From the NCBI RefSeq assembly GCF_030297155.1, contig NZ_AP028067.1:620001-684000 (forward strand): a stretch of DNA of 64,000 nucleotides, given 5' to 3'. Numbering within the stretch: the first letter of the stretch is position 1; each line of letters opens with the position of its first letter. The translations under genes and the position numbers were made by a program. Positions 1 to 12,858 of the stretch are shown here, in pieces. The notes below the pieces were generated by a model. That model worked only from the letters and a program-made list of their open reading frames with translations, made no database searches and had not been told where the DNA came from. This DNA is from Vibrio sp. FE10. Lineage in GTDB: Bacteria > Pseudomonadota > Gammaproteobacteria > Enterobacterales > Vibrionaceae.

Positions 1-563
1 GCTTCACGGCGTAGGTAGAAATCAGCCGTTGCTAAGTCATACTCCGCTAGGCGGTTTTTCAGTGCGAACATGCGTTTTTGTGCATCTTCTGCGTATGGGC
101 TTGCAGGGAAACGTTCTAACAGTCGTTTGAAATCAGCAAACGCTAGCTTCACTGGTTCTGGATCTCGGTCGCTACGGTCGATATTAAAAATATCGTGCAT
201 GAAGTTTCGATCTTGAGCCATGTGTGTCAGGCCACGCATGTAAAGAACCCAATCCTGTTTTTCATGAGTTGGGTTTAAGCGTAGGAATCGTGAAATGGTG
301 GCAAGGCCTAACGCCAAGTCATCATTTTTGTAGTACGCGTAAATCAGATCCAGTTGTACTTGTTCAGAATAGGCGCCGAATGGGTAACGAGAGTCTAAGG
401 CTTCTAGCTTTTCGATTGCCGAAAGCCAGCTACCACTCTGCAGTGATTCTTGGGCGTCAGAGTAAAGAACCGATGGCGGTACATCCGGTACTATTTCTTC
501 ACTACTTGAACAACCAACTAAGAGTGATACGGCTAATAGACCCGATAAAGTAAGGTGTTTCAT
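1..563 (-). CDS. bamD: BamD, outer membrane protein assembly factor (5' part, cut by window edge)
   Basis: This is the N-terminal part (about 187 codons) of the BamD/ComL/YfiO lipoprotein, a periplasmic TPR component of the BAM complex that inserts beta-barrel proteins into the outer membrane. It starts at an ATG (complement of 561-563) and runs off the left edge, so the C-terminus is missing. The first 20 residues form a lipoprotein signal with a lipobox ending in Gly-Cys (LLVGC). They are followed by a Ser-rich linker and tetratricopeptide helices including the family stretch around YPFGAYSEQ and a later RFPASPYAEDA. It is divergent from rluD, the arrangement known in Vibrio and E. coli. 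The family call is secure. Confidence 0.95.
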   Translation of the reverse strand, partial: MKHLTLSGLLAVSLLVGCSSSEEIVPDVPPSVLYSDAQESLQSGSWLSAIEKLEALDSRYPFGAYSEQVQLDLIYAYYKNDDLALGLATISRFLRLNPTHEKQDWVLYMRGLTHMAQDRNFMHDIFNIDRSDRDPEPVKLAFADFKRLLERFPASPYAEDAQKRMFALKNRLAEYDLATADFYLRRE

Positions 564-700
564 GTCAGGCGTCGATTCCTTGAATTAAATATTTCGTAAG
601 CTTCCGTTACTTTCTAACCAGTAACAGATACAATGATGCAATTATTCTATTTTATCCATACTAATGGGTATTAGTCTCACGGTTTTTAAAAAAGTTCGAT

Positions 701-1675
701 ATGGCTCAGCAGATAACATTAACAGACACAGTAAAAAGCAGCCAGTTAGGTCAACGTTTAGACCAAGCTGTCGCTGAACTATTTACCGATTTTTCTCGCT
801 CTCGTATTAAAGAGTGGCTTCTTGACGGCAAAATCCAAGTGGATGGCGAAGTTATCACTAAACCGCGCACCATAGTTTTGGGCGGTGAAGCGATCATCTT
901 ACAAGCGGAGCTTGCGGATGAAGAGCGCTGGGAAGCACAAGATATTCCGTTAGACATTGTCTATGAAGATGATGATTTATTGGTTATCAATAAACCTCGC
1001 GATCTGGTTGTACACCCAGGCGCAGGTACGCCGGATGGAACCATACTAAACGCATTGCTTTTCCATTACCCTCAGATTGCTGAAGTACCTCGTGCGGGTA
1101 TTGTGCACCGTCTTGATAAAGACACAACAGGTCTTATGGTTGTGGCTAAAACGGTTCCAGCTCAAACTCGTCTTGTGCGTGCTCTTGCTAAACGTCGTAT
1201 TACTCGTGAATATGAAGCAATTGCAATTGGCAAAATGACTGCGGGTGGTGTTGTTGAGAAAGGCATTAGCCGTCATGCAACGAAGCGTACGTTAATGGAC
1301 GTTAATGAATTGGGTAAGCCTGCGGTAACTCACTACCGTGTTGCGGAGCACTTCCGCGAACATACTCGTATTCGTCTGCGTCTAGAAACGGGTCGTACTC
1401 ACCAAATCCGTGTTCACATGTCATACCTTCAGCACCCGCTGTTAGGTGATATTGCGTACGGTGGTCGTGCACGTATTCCTAAAGGTGCATCTGAAGAGCT
1501 GACGACAATGATTCGTTCTTTTGATCGTCAAGCGCTACACGCGGTTATGCTGAAATTTGTTCACCCGATTACTGGTGAAGAAGTTGAGTTCCACGCACCT
1601 GTGCCAAATGACATGGTTGTGATGGCTGAAGCGTTGCGTGTTGATGCTCGCGAAAACATTGAAGACGACATTTAA
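701..1675 (+). CDS. rluD: RluD, 23S rRNA pseudouridine synthase (1911/1915/1917)
   Basis: RluD converts three uridines of 23S rRNA helix 69 to pseudouridine, a modification needed for normal 50S assembly and subunit joining. The 324-residue protein has an N-terminal S4-like RNA-binding domain (about residues 18-75) and an RluA-family catalytic domain. The catalytic aspartate lies in HRLDKDTTG, Asp139, the same number as in E. coli RluD. The later motif GRTHQIRVH is also present. Its stop codon lies two bases before the pgeF start, so the two genes are almost certainly co-transcribed. The long leader after bamD holds the divergent promoters, which I could not place precisely. Confidence 0.96.
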   Translation: MAQQITLTDTVKSSQLGQRLDQAVAELFTDFSRSRIKEWLLDGKIQVDGEVITKPRTIVLGGEAIILQAELADEERWEAQDIPLDIVYEDDDLLVINKPRDLVVHPGAGTPDGTILNALLFHYPQIAEVPRAGIVHRLDKDTTGLMVVAKTVPAQTRLVRALAKRRITREYEAIAIGKMTAGGVVEKGISRHATKRTLMDVNELGKPAVTHYRVAEHFREHTRIRLRLETGRTHQIRVHMSYLQHPLLGDIAYGGRARIPKGASEELTTMIRSFDRQALHAVMLKFVHPITGEEVEFHAPVPNDMVVMAEALRVDARENIEDDI

Positions 1676-1677
1676 TC

Positions 1678-2418
1678 ATGTCAATGATCATCCCTGACTG
1701 GAATGCTCCTCAAAACGTGAAGGCATTTGCTTCGACTCGTTTTGATGGTTGTTCTACAGGTGCTTATCAAGGGTTAAACCTCGGTATGCACGTTGGGGAT
1801 GATGCTTCGCTTGTTGAAAGCAATCGAGCGTGGCTAAAGCAACAATCTAAGATGCCTACTGCTCCGGTATGGCTAAATCAGACTCACTCAACGGATGTCG
1901 TTACGGTTTTAGAACCTGTGGCGAATGTGCTTGATGCGGATGGTGCATTTACCACTGCAACGGGTGTTGTTTGTTCTGCGATGACAGCCGATTGCTTACC
2001 GGTCATCCTTACCGATACCAAAGGTACTCAAGTTGCTGCAGTTCATGCGGGTTGGCGTGGTCTTGCTAGTGGTATTCTTGAAAATGCCGTCGCAAAGTTT
2101 TCAAACCTAGATTCAGATAACTCGATCATTGCGTGGCTTGGCCCTGCAATTGGTAAAGATGCATTTGAAGTTGGCGACGATGTATTGGACGCTTTTGTTC
2201 GTTTTGACCCTCAAGCGAAATTAGCATTTAAAGCCAAATCTGAACCGGGCAAGTGGTTAGCAAACATGTCTCAACTTGCGACTCAACGACTAATGAAAGT
2301 TGGCGTGACTTCGGTGACGGATTCGAATCTATGTACATACGCAGATTCAGATGCTTTCTATTCTTATCGTCGTGATGGTGTCACTGGGCGTCAGGCGACA
2401 TTTATTTGGTTAGAGTAA
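1678..2418 (+). CDS. pgeF: PgeF/YfiH, peptidoglycan editing factor (multicopper-oxidase-like family)
   Basis: This 246-residue protein belongs to the YfiH family (older name: polyphenol oxidase/laccase domain). In E. coli the family has been linked to removing wrongly incorporated amino acids from peptidoglycan precursors. Family marks seen here are the NQTHS stretch near residue 66, the TADCLPV segment with its metal-binding Cys, HAGWRGL near residue 123, and the C-terminal YSYRRDG followed by GRQATFI. The frame begins two bases after the rluD stop. A second ATG two codons downstream could also serve as the start. Family assignment is firm; the exact substrate is taken from family knowledge. 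Confidence 0.9.
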   Translation: MSMIIPDWNAPQNVKAFASTRFDGCSTGAYQGLNLGMHVGDDASLVESNRAWLKQQSKMPTAPVWLNQTHSTDVVTVLEPVANVLDADGAFTTATGVVCSAMTADCLPVILTDTKGTQVAAVHAGWRGLASGILENAVAKFSNLDSDNSIIAWLGPAIGKDAFEVGDDVLDAFVRFDPQAKLAFKAKSEPGKWLANMSQLATQRLMKVGVTSVTDSNLCTYADSDAFYSYRRDGVTGRQATFIWLE

Positions 2419-2489
2419 TCTCTGACTAGCACAACCACTCATCCAGCTCATTTATATTTTCATATAAGCTCTATTCTTCATTCTTATCC

Positions 2490-2518
2490 CTTGAAAATCC
2501 GCGTTACCGTATCCATCT
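2490..2518 (+). promoter_or_regulatory. Sigma-32 (heat-shock) promoter of clpB
   Basis: CTTGAAA at 2490-2496 matches the -35 element of RpoH promoters exactly. ATCCATCT at 2511-2518 matches the CCCCATnT -10 element in six of eight positions, with a 14-base spacer. It lies about 40-70 bases before clpB, a classical heat-shock gene, which supports the call. Confidence 0.8.
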
Positions 2519-2560
2519 TCTAATCATAAGATAAACATATCTAAGAGTAGGAAGGTTGGC

Positions 2561-5134
2561 ATGCGTCTCGATCGATTCACTAGTAAATTCCAAATTGCGA
2601 TATCTGATGCTCAGTCGCTCGCATTAGGTCGTGATCACCAATATATAGAACCTGTACACCTAATGGTGTCTTTGCTAAATCAAGATGGTAGTGCAATTCG
2701 CCCATTGCTCACCATGCTAAATATTGATGTTGTTCAATTGCGTTCTAAATTAAGCGAAATATTAGACCGAGTGCCAAAAGTAAGTGGTATCGGTGGTGAT
2801 GTTCAGCTCTCTAACGCAATGGGAACGCTATTCAATCTATGTGACAAGGTCGCGCAAAAGCGTCAAGACAGTTACATATCTTCAGAAGTATTCCTACTCG
2901 CTGCAATTGAAGACAAAGGTCCTTTAGGAAACTTACTTAAAGAGCTAGGTCTTACTGAGCAAAAACTATCTCAAGCTATCGAGCAAGTGCGCGGTGGTCA
3001 AAAAGTTGATGACCCGAATGCAGAAGATAGACGCCAAGCATTAGAGAAGTTCACTATTGATCTGACTGAAAGAGCAGAGCAAGGCAAACTCGACCCTGTG
3101 ATCGGTCGTGATGATGAAATTCGTCGCACGATTCAAGTCCTTCAACGTCGAACTAAGAACAACCCTGTCATTATCGGTCAACCCGGCGTGGGTAAAACCG
3201 CGATTGTTGAAGGTTTGGCTCAGCGTATTATCAATAATGAAGTTCCTGAAGGCTTAAGAGGTCGACGAGTGCTTTCATTAGATATGGGTTCATTGGTAGC
3301 GGGTGCTAAGTATCGTGGTGAATTCGAAGAGCGTCTAAAATCGGTGCTTAACGAATTATCGAAAGAAGAAGGCAATGTCATTCTCTTTATCGATGAAATT
3401 CATACGATGGTCGGTGCAGGCAAAGGCGAAGGCTCTATGGATGCGGGTAACATGCTGAAACCAGCATTAGCTCGTGGTGAACTGCATTGTGTCGGAGCAA
3501 CAACGCTCGATGAATATCGCCAATATATAGAGAAAGACCCTGCGTTAGAACGTCGCTTCCAAAAAGTGATCGTGGATGAACCAACAGTAGAAGACACAGT
3601 CGCTATTCTTCGTGGTTTGAAAGAGCGTTATGAACTTCACCATCATGTAGAAATTACCGATCCCGCTATCGTAGCTGCAGCAACGTTATCTCACCGATAT
3701 GTTTCAGATCGTCAGTTACCAGATAAGGCGATTGATCTCATTGATGAAGCGGCTTCGAGTATTCGAATGCAGATAGATTCAAAACCTGAGTCACTAGATA
3801 AGTTAGAGCGCAAAATCATTCAGTTGAAGATCGAGCAACAAGCCCTGACGAATGAAAATGATGAGGCCAGTGAAAAACGCCTGCGTACGCTACAAAGCGA
3901 ACTTTCTGAGAAAGAGCGAGATTTTGCAGAGCTCGAAGAAGTTTGGAACGCTGAAAAAGCGGCTTTGTCTGGCACGCAACATATCAAGTCAGAGTTAGAA
4001 CAAGCTCGGATGGATATGGATTTTGCACGACGTGCTGGTGACCTTAACCGTATGTCTGAATTGCAATATGGTCGAATCCCAGAGTTGGAGAAGCAGTTAG
4101 ATCTCGCGACTCAAGCTGAAATGCAAGAAATGACCTTGTTACGTAATAAGGTGACTGACGCTGAGATTGCCGATGTCCTTTCAAAACAAACCGGCATCCC
4201 GGTTTCTAAAATGCTAGAAGCAGAGAAAGAGAAGCTTCTGAAAATGGAAGGTGTTCTGCATAAGCGGGTTATCGGTCAAGCGGAAGCGGTTGAAGTTGTG
4301 TCGAATGCAATTCGTCGTAGCCGTGCTGGTTTGTCTGATCCTAATAAGCCGATTGGTTCGTTCTTGTTCTTAGGGCCAACAGGTGTCGGTAAAACGGAAC
4401 TGTGTAAAACATTGGCGAACTTTATGTTCGATAGTGAAGATGCCATGGTGCGTATCGATATGTCTGAGTTTATGGAGAAACACTCTGTTGCTCGTTTAGT
4501 TGGTGCTCCTCCGGGTTATGTGGGTTATGAAGAAGGTGGATATTTAACCGAAGCCGTTCGTCGAAAACCTTATTCTGTGATTCTACTTGATGAGGTAGAG
4601 AAAGCTCACCCAGATGTTTTCAATATTCTATTGCAGGTTTTAGATGATGGACGATTAACTGACGGACAAGGTCGCACGGTCGATTTTAGAAATACCGTGG
4701 TAATCATGACATCGAATCTAGGTTCAACCCGTATTCAAGAGAACTTCAATACATTGGATTACCAAGGGATTAAAAATGAGGTTATGGAAGTGGTGGGTAA
4801 ACATTTCCGACCTGAGTTTTTGAACCGTGTTGATGAAAGTGTCGTGTTCCATCCATTAGGCCAAGAGCACATCGAATCAATTGCTGCTATTCAGCTTGAG
4901 CATTTGAAAAAGCGAATGGAAGACAATGGGTATGAACTCGAAGTTTCAGAAAAAGCGCTCAAGCTAATCTCTCAAGTTGGTTTTGACCCTGTATATGGTG
5001 CAAGGCCTCTTAAAAGAGCAATTCAACAAACTGTAGAAAACCCATTAGCGAAAGCGATACTGGCTGGAAAAATAAATCCAGATAAGAAAGTGCAGCTATT
5101 AGTGAATAACGACCGAATTATTGCTCACCAATAA
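2561..5134 (+). CDS. clpB: ClpB, protein disaggregase (Hsp100)
   Basis: ClpB is a hexameric AAA+ ATPase that works with DnaK to pull proteins out of aggregates after heat stress. The 857-residue length equals that of E. coli ClpB. Domains in order are the Clp N-domain (about 1-145), AAA-1 with Walker A GQPGVGKT at 206-213 and Walker B LFIDEIH, the long coiled-coil M domain (about 405-530), and AAA-2 with GPTGVGKT near 605-612, the IDMSEFME stretch and the GYVGYEEGG pore loop. The start has a GAAGG-type ribosome-binding site just upstream. It appears monocistronic, with a sigma-32 promoter before it and a hairpin terminator after it. Confidence 0.98.
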   Translation: MRLDRFTSKFQIAISDAQSLALGRDHQYIEPVHLMVSLLNQDGSAIRPLLTMLNIDVVQLRSKLSEILDRVPKVSGIGGDVQLSNAMGTLFNLCDKVAQKRQDSYISSEVFLLAAIEDKGPLGNLLKELGLTEQKLSQAIEQVRGGQKVDDPNAEDRRQALEKFTIDLTERAEQGKLDPVIGRDDEIRRTIQVLQRRTKNNPVIIGQPGVGKTAIVEGLAQRIINNEVPEGLRGRRVLSLDMGSLVAGAKYRGEFEERLKSVLNELSKEEGNVILFIDEIHTMVGAGKGEGSMDAGNMLKPALARGELHCVGATTLDEYRQYIEKDPALERRFQKVIVDEPTVEDTVAILRGLKERYELHHHVEITDPAIVAAATLSHRYVSDRQLPDKAIDLIDEAASSIRMQIDSKPESLDKLERKIIQLKIEQQALTNENDEASEKRLRTLQSELSEKERDFAELEEVWNAEKAALSGTQHIKSELEQARMDMDFARRAGDLNRMSELQYGRIPELEKQLDLATQAEMQEMTLLRNKVTDAEIADVLSKQTGIPVSKMLEAEKEKLLKMEGVLHKRVIGQAEAVEVVSNAIRRSRAGLSDPNKPIGSFLFLGPTGVGKTELCKTLANFMFDSEDAMVRIDMSEFMEKHSVARLVGAPPGYVGYEEGGYLTEAVRRKPYSVILLDEVEKAHPDVFNILLQVLDDGRLTDGQGRTVDFRNTVVIMTSNLGSTRIQENFNTLDYQGIKNEVMEVVGKHFRPEFLNRVDESVVFHPLGQEHIESIAAIQLEHLKKRMEDNGYELEVSEKALKLISQVGFDPVYGARPLKRAIQQTVENPLAKAILAGKINPDKKVQLLVNNDRIIAHQ

Positions 5135-5152
5135 TCAAACTATGAATAATAA

Positions 5153-5190
5153 GTACGATTAGCCGAAATTAAGGCTTAATCGTACCTATT
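5153..5190 (+). terminator. Hairpin terminator after clpB
   Basis: GTACGATTAGCC at 5153-5164 pairs with GGCTTAATCGTAC at 5173-5185, with one bulged base, and is followed by a short run containing TTTT. It lies about 20 bases after the clpB stop. Confidence 0.65.
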
Positions 5191-5223
5191 TTGAACGCTT
5201 TGTGTGAATAGTGTCCGAACGAT

Positions 5224-5243
5224 CGCCTGCGGCGGTTTTTTTT
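5224..5243 (+). terminator. Possible short GC hairpin with T-run just before rrn P1
   Basis: CGCC-TGC-GGCG at 5224-5234 is followed by G and eight Ts. The stem is only four base pairs with a three-base loop, so it may be a second terminator insulating the rRNA promoter, or merely the AT-rich UP-element region of P1. Confidence 0.35.
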
Positions 5244-5254
5244 CGTTTTTGGTC

Positions 5255-5290
5255 TTGTGCAAAGGGGGATTCTCTCTATAATGCGCCTCC
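5255..5290 (+). promoter_or_regulatory. rRNA operon promoter P1
   Basis: The -35 is TTGTGC at 5255-5260 and the -10 is TATAAT at 5277-5282, separated by the 16-base spacer typical of rrn P1. The discriminator GCGCCTCC at 5283-5290 closely resembles that of E. coli rrnB P1, implying ppGpp/DksA stringent and growth-rate control. A T-rich stretch upstream (5236-5250) could act as an UP element. Confidence 0.88.
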
Positions 5291-5379
5291 GTTGCCAGGG
5301 ATAACCAAGCGGTTTGAACTAAGTAACGAGACGACATTAAGCATTTAAGATGCTTTGAAAAATTAGCTGGAAAAAGTGT

Positions 5380-5407
5380 TTGACACTGGAACCCAATTCG
5401 CTAGAAT
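5380..5407 (+). promoter_or_regulatory. rRNA operon promoter P2
   Basis: A consensus -35 TTGACA at 5380-5385 and a -10 TAGAAT at 5402-5407 are separated by 16 bases, about 125 bases after P1. This tandem arrangement is usual for gammaproteobacterial rRNA operons. Confidence 0.85.
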
Positions 5408-5458
5408 GGCCGTCCACTTAGAGAGGCTCCTTACTAAAAGGAACGCTCAATAAGTAAA

Positions 5459-5470
5459 GCTCTTTAACAA
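5459..5470 (+). promoter_or_regulatory. Leader boxA antitermination site
   Basis: GCTCTTTAACAA matches the rrn boxA consensus, the RNA site for NusB/NusE(S10), and lies about 50 bases after P2. The rest of the leader (5471-5740) holds no gene. It should form the stem flanking 16S that RNase III cuts. Confidence 0.85.
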
Positions 5471-5740
5471 TTTAAACCTATCAATCTGTGTGGGCACTCG
5501 TTGATGAATATCAAAACGTTTTATCGTTAGATAAAACAGATTCTTCGGAATCAAAATTGATTTCAATGAACTGAGTGACCAATACGAAATTAAGTTTACT
5601 TAATTTTGGCACAGTCAATTCATTACCATTCTGTTGGAATGGTAATAGCTTTAAAATTACATGTTCATGTTTACATGAATATTAGTTTTGAAGTCAGTAT
5701 TCGTTGAGTCACACCTATTAATTTAGGTAATCAAAACTTT

Positions 5741-7295
<1,555 letters not shown>

Positions 7296-7373
7296 TACGA
7301 AGATAGTCACGATGAGTGTCCACACAGATTGATTTAGGTTTAAAAAGTTAAGAGTAGAAATACTTTTCCAGAT

Positions 7374-7449
7374 GGGGCTATAGCTCAGCTGGGAGAGCGC
7401 CTCGCTGGCAGCGAGGAGGTCTGCGGTTCGATCCCGCATAGCTCCACCA
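7374..7449 (+). tRNA. tRNA-Ala, anticodon GGC
   Basis: A 76-base cloverleaf with acceptor stem GGGGCTA/TAGCTCC, a D-arm, an anticodon stem CTCGC/GCGAG with GGC at positions 34-36, a TpsiC arm GGTTCGATCC, and an encoded 3' CCA. It is the only tRNA in the 16S-23S spacer. The anticodon is GGC rather than the UGC of the usual E. coli rRNA-spacer alanine tRNA. Confidence 0.95.
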
Positions 7450-7515
7450 TCTTTAAGTGTTTTTCTTTGAAAATATTTAAAAATGGTTCCCTTCTTTTAA
7501 TAGAAGATGAATCAA

Positions 7516-7527
7516 GCTCTTTAACAA
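7516..7527 (+). promoter_or_regulatory. Spacer boxA antitermination site before 23S
   Basis: GCTCTTTAACAA is identical to the leader boxA at 5459 and lies in the spacer after tRNA-Ala. The rest of the 7450-7777 spacer holds no gene. It should contain the 5' half of the 23S processing stem, whose GTTGTATGG just before 23S is answered by CCATACAAC after it (10668-10676). Confidence 0.75.
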
Positions 7528-7777
7528 TTTGGAAAGCTGACTGATTTGATTACTTACGAGTAATTCAAATCAAATTTAAAAGTTCTCAATGTTTATCTGC
7601 TCTTATTTAATAAGAACGGTATAAACACAACAAACACATTCAAGTGTCTTGTATTCGAATCAAACTTAGTTTGATTCACAATTGAGTCCGGCAAACAGTC
7701 ATTGAGAATTAACCCTTCTTGATGACAACCAAAAACCTTGGTTAGTTGCCATACACTAAGACCCTTTCGGGTTGTAT

Positions 7778-10669
<2,892 letters not shown>

Positions 10670-10766
10670 ATACAACACCCAAGGGGTTTTGTGGACTCAG
10701 ATGTACCAGACCTTGAATGCGTTTGAAGAGAAATACTTTTAGATAAGCTTTCCGAATTTTAAAATT

Positions 10767-10886
10767 TGCTTGGCGACCATAGCATTGTGGACCCACCTGA
10801 TTCCATGCCGAACTCAGAAGTGAAACACAATAGCGCCGATGGTAGTGTGGGGTTTCCCCATGTGAGAGTAGGACATCGCCAGGCTT
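10767..10886 (+). rRNA. rrf: 5S ribosomal RNA
   Basis: A 120-base gene beginning TGCTTGGCGACC and ending CGCCAGGC, so the two ends pair. It contains the conserved internal block CATGCCGAACTCAGAAGTGA. It follows 23S after a spacer of about 97 bases. Confidence 0.95.
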
Positions 10887-10951
10887 TAAATTAAATCTTT
10901 AGGTTGACCGACCTGAAGATATGGACGCTCACTTAGTGAGTTGACCACTGC

Positions 10952-11028
10952 GGAGTGGTAGTTCAGTTGGTTAGAATACCGGCCTGTCACGCCGGGGGTC
11001 GCGGGTTCGAGTCCCGTCCACTCCGCCA
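10952..11028 (+). tRNA. tRNA-Asp, anticodon GTC
   Basis: A 77-base cloverleaf with acceptor stem GGAGTGG/CCACTCC, discriminator G, encoded CCA, anticodon GTC in CTGTCAC and T-arm GGTTCGAGTCC. It is very close to E. coli tRNA-Asp and is the first distal tRNA of the rRNA operon. Confidence 0.96.
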
Positions 11029-11063
11029 CTTATTCAGAGTTTCAGCTCTTTAAAACTGAAAAT

Positions 11064-11140
<77 letters not shown>

Positions 11141-11146
11141 TATTTA

Positions 11147-11178
11147 AGGCTCTAGCAGAAATGCTAGAGCCTTTTTGC
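11147..11178 (+). terminator. Rho-independent terminator of the rRNA operon
   Basis: AGGCTCTAGCA (11147-11157), a GAAA loop and TGCTAGAGCCT (11162-11172) form a perfect 11-base-pair stem followed by TTTT, six bases after tRNA-Trp. Confidence 0.92.
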
Positions 11179-11201
11179 TTTCTGAATCTGATATACATCA
11201 T

Positions 11202-11310
11202 TAGCAGAGCAGCGGATTCCCCCGACTTACCAAAACAGCGCGTGTTGTAGTCTAATAAACCTCTACTCCTGCCATATACAAAGCCTCAGCAGAAATACTG
11301 GGGCTTTTTT
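11202..11310 (+). pseudogene. Decayed tRNA-Trp copy 1 with its own terminator
   Basis: TAGCAGAGCAGCGGATTCC matches the D-to-anticodon part of the intact tRNA-Trp. The five bases AAATC are then replaced by an unrelated 18-base stretch (11221-11238), after which CGCGTGTTG resumes, followed by a mutated T-arm and ACTCCTGCCATAT. A terminator hairpin (GCCTCAG 11283-11289, CTGGGGC 11298-11304, then six Ts) replaces that of the intact copy. The 5' acceptor half is not recognisable, so no functional tRNA can fold. The call rests on direct comparison with 11064-11178. Confidence 0.75.
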
Positions 11311-11332
11311 ACGTCTTTTTTGTTTCTGCGAA

Positions 11333-11473
11333 GCGATGTTGGGAGAACTAGGCGAACCCCCTGATTCGCCAGCTCGGTCGAATCTCCGGAGTGCTAGTTC
11401 AGTCCACCCCTGCAATATTTAAGGCTCTAGACTGCGCGTCCCGGTAGAAAGGCTACAGCCTTTTTATTTTCTG
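11333..11473 (+). pseudogene. Decayed tRNA-Trp copy 2 (3' part) with terminator remnant
   Basis: GATGTTGGGAG, TCGAATCTCC, TCCACCCCTGCA and TATTTAAGGCTCTAG appear in the same order as in the intact tRNA-Trp and its downstream flank. They are separated by insertions of about 30 and 15 bases. The first insertion contains a small inverted repeat, GGCGAA/TTCGCC. The tail CTACAGCCTTTTTATTTTCTG matches the terminator tail of the intact copy. From about 11474 to the mepA start I see no gene. Confidence 0.7.
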
Positions 11474-11742
11474 CTCATATTTAAATTTCGTCTATAAGGC
11501 GATGAATTAACGCTGTTAATCGTTAAGGTGCAGTGAATAACCGTTATATGAAATTCAAACATCAGTGACTAGTTTGAGAGCTTTACGTCTCTTCAGTTAG
11601 CCAATAGTAGTGGTGAAAGTTAACCGATAAGACGCGTTGCTTGTTATTTTCATTTAATGCCCCGAAAAACTTACTACTTATATGCCCCAATTCCTCAATG
11701 ACAGCTAGTATAAATACTAAAGACAAATCATTTAGGATCGTT

Positions 11743-12582
11743 ATGAGGTTACTTTGCGCTGCGGCTACTGTGTTATGTTCATTCGTAGCCATAGCAACGC
11801 CTTGGGAAAAGGCTAAGAGCCCGACAATCAACTCAACATCATCTATTGGCAGTTATGCTAATGGCTGTCTAGACGGTGCACAGGCTTTGCCTATTAACGG
11901 GGAGGGTTATCAAATTATTCGCCCTCAGCGAGAACGCTACTATGGCCATACCGAGGCCATTCAGTTTATTGAAAGGCTAGGTGTCATTACAAGCGAGCAA
12001 CTCAACACTAATTTATTAGTTGGCGATATTTCGCTACCTCGAGGTGGACGCTTCTCATCTGGTCATTCAAGCCACCAGACTGGGTTGGATATTGATATAT
12101 GGTTGAGGCTCACTGATGAGAGACTTTCCGTGAATGAACTCGCTGTTCCTAAGCCAATAAGTGTTGTCGACCTTACCAACTACAAATTACGTAAATCAAA
12201 TTGGACCGATGATCATTTTCAAGTGATTCGCTATGCAGCCAAAGATGAAAAAGTGGTACGAATCTTCGTCCATCCTGTCATTAAACAAACTCTTTGTGAC
12301 CAAGAAAATTCTGATGCCAATGAGAGAGCTTGGTTAGGTAAAATCAGGCCTTGGTGGGGACATCATTCTCATTTTCATGTTCGCTTAAAATGCCCTCAAG
12401 GCAGTTCTAACTGTATCGCTCAAGCAAACCCGCCAAAAGGTGATGGTTGTGGAGATGAACTTGCAAGTTGGGCTCCGCAGACCATTCCAGTTCCTCCACC
12501 TAAAAAAGTGGCTAAAAGTAAGAAAAAAAAGAAAGTTAAAGTGATGCCGAGTCAGTGTTTAGCCTTGATATCAGATAAGTAA
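11743..12582 (+). CDS. mepA: MepA, penicillin-insensitive murein endopeptidase
   Basis: MepA is a periplasmic zinc enzyme of the LAS family that cuts D-Ala-meso-DAP cross-links in peptidoglycan. I start it at the ATG at 11743 because this begins directly with a signal peptide (about residues 1-19, ending FVAIATP) and gives 279 residues, close to the 274 of E. coli. The longer frame from 11641 would bury the signal. Zinc-ligand motifs are visible: a SGHSSHQTG block with His111 seven residues before Asp118, and a C-terminal GHHSHFHVR. The Lys-rich tail (about 260-270) is a local feature. A hairpin follows at 12604. Confidence 0.93.
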   Translation: MRLLCAAATVLCSFVAIATPWEKAKSPTINSTSSIGSYANGCLDGAQALPINGEGYQIIRPQRERYYGHTEAIQFIERLGVITSEQLNTNLLVGDISLPRGGRFSSGHSSHQTGLDIDIWLRLTDERLSVNELAVPKPISVVDLTNYKLRKSNWTDDHFQVIRYAAKDEKVVRIFVHPVIKQTLCDQENSDANERAWLGKIRPWWGHHSHFHVRLKCPQGSSNCIAQANPPKGDGCGDELASWAPQTIPVPPPKKVAKSKKKKKVKVMPSQCLALISDK

Positions 12583-12603
12583 TCGTACTTGTCGAGGCTC
12601 CTT

Positions 12604-12628
12604 ACAGTGGTAATGCCACTGTCTTTCT
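12604..12628 (+). terminator. Hairpin terminator after mepA
   Basis: ACAGTGG (12604-12610), loop TAATG and CCACTGT (12616-12622) are followed by CTTTCTC, about 20 bases after the stop. The T-run is weak. Confidence 0.5.
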
Positions 12629-12858
12629 CGTCTCTAAAACTGGAGAAATGTCACACTTTTGTCTAGAGTTTATAAACACGTAATTAAGAACATCGTTTGA
12701 TATCAAAACAAACGAATAACGACAATAGCAAAAACAACGACGAATTTGATAATGCTTAGTCAGGGATGGCGTGTTTCTTGGGTGAAAGATGCGGCTTATG
12801 TGCAGTATATGAAAATCAGAGTCTGATACCCGTCTATAAAAATTCCAAGGATAAGACA

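Noticed and set aside
224..553. Open frame of 109 codons on the plus strand
   Set aside because: It is the antisense of bamD, whose minus-strand reading gives a convincing lipoprotein with TPR repeats.
11641..11742. Extra 34-residue N-terminus for mepA
   Set aside because: It would place the signal peptide internally and has no ribosome site; the ATG at 11743 fits the family length.
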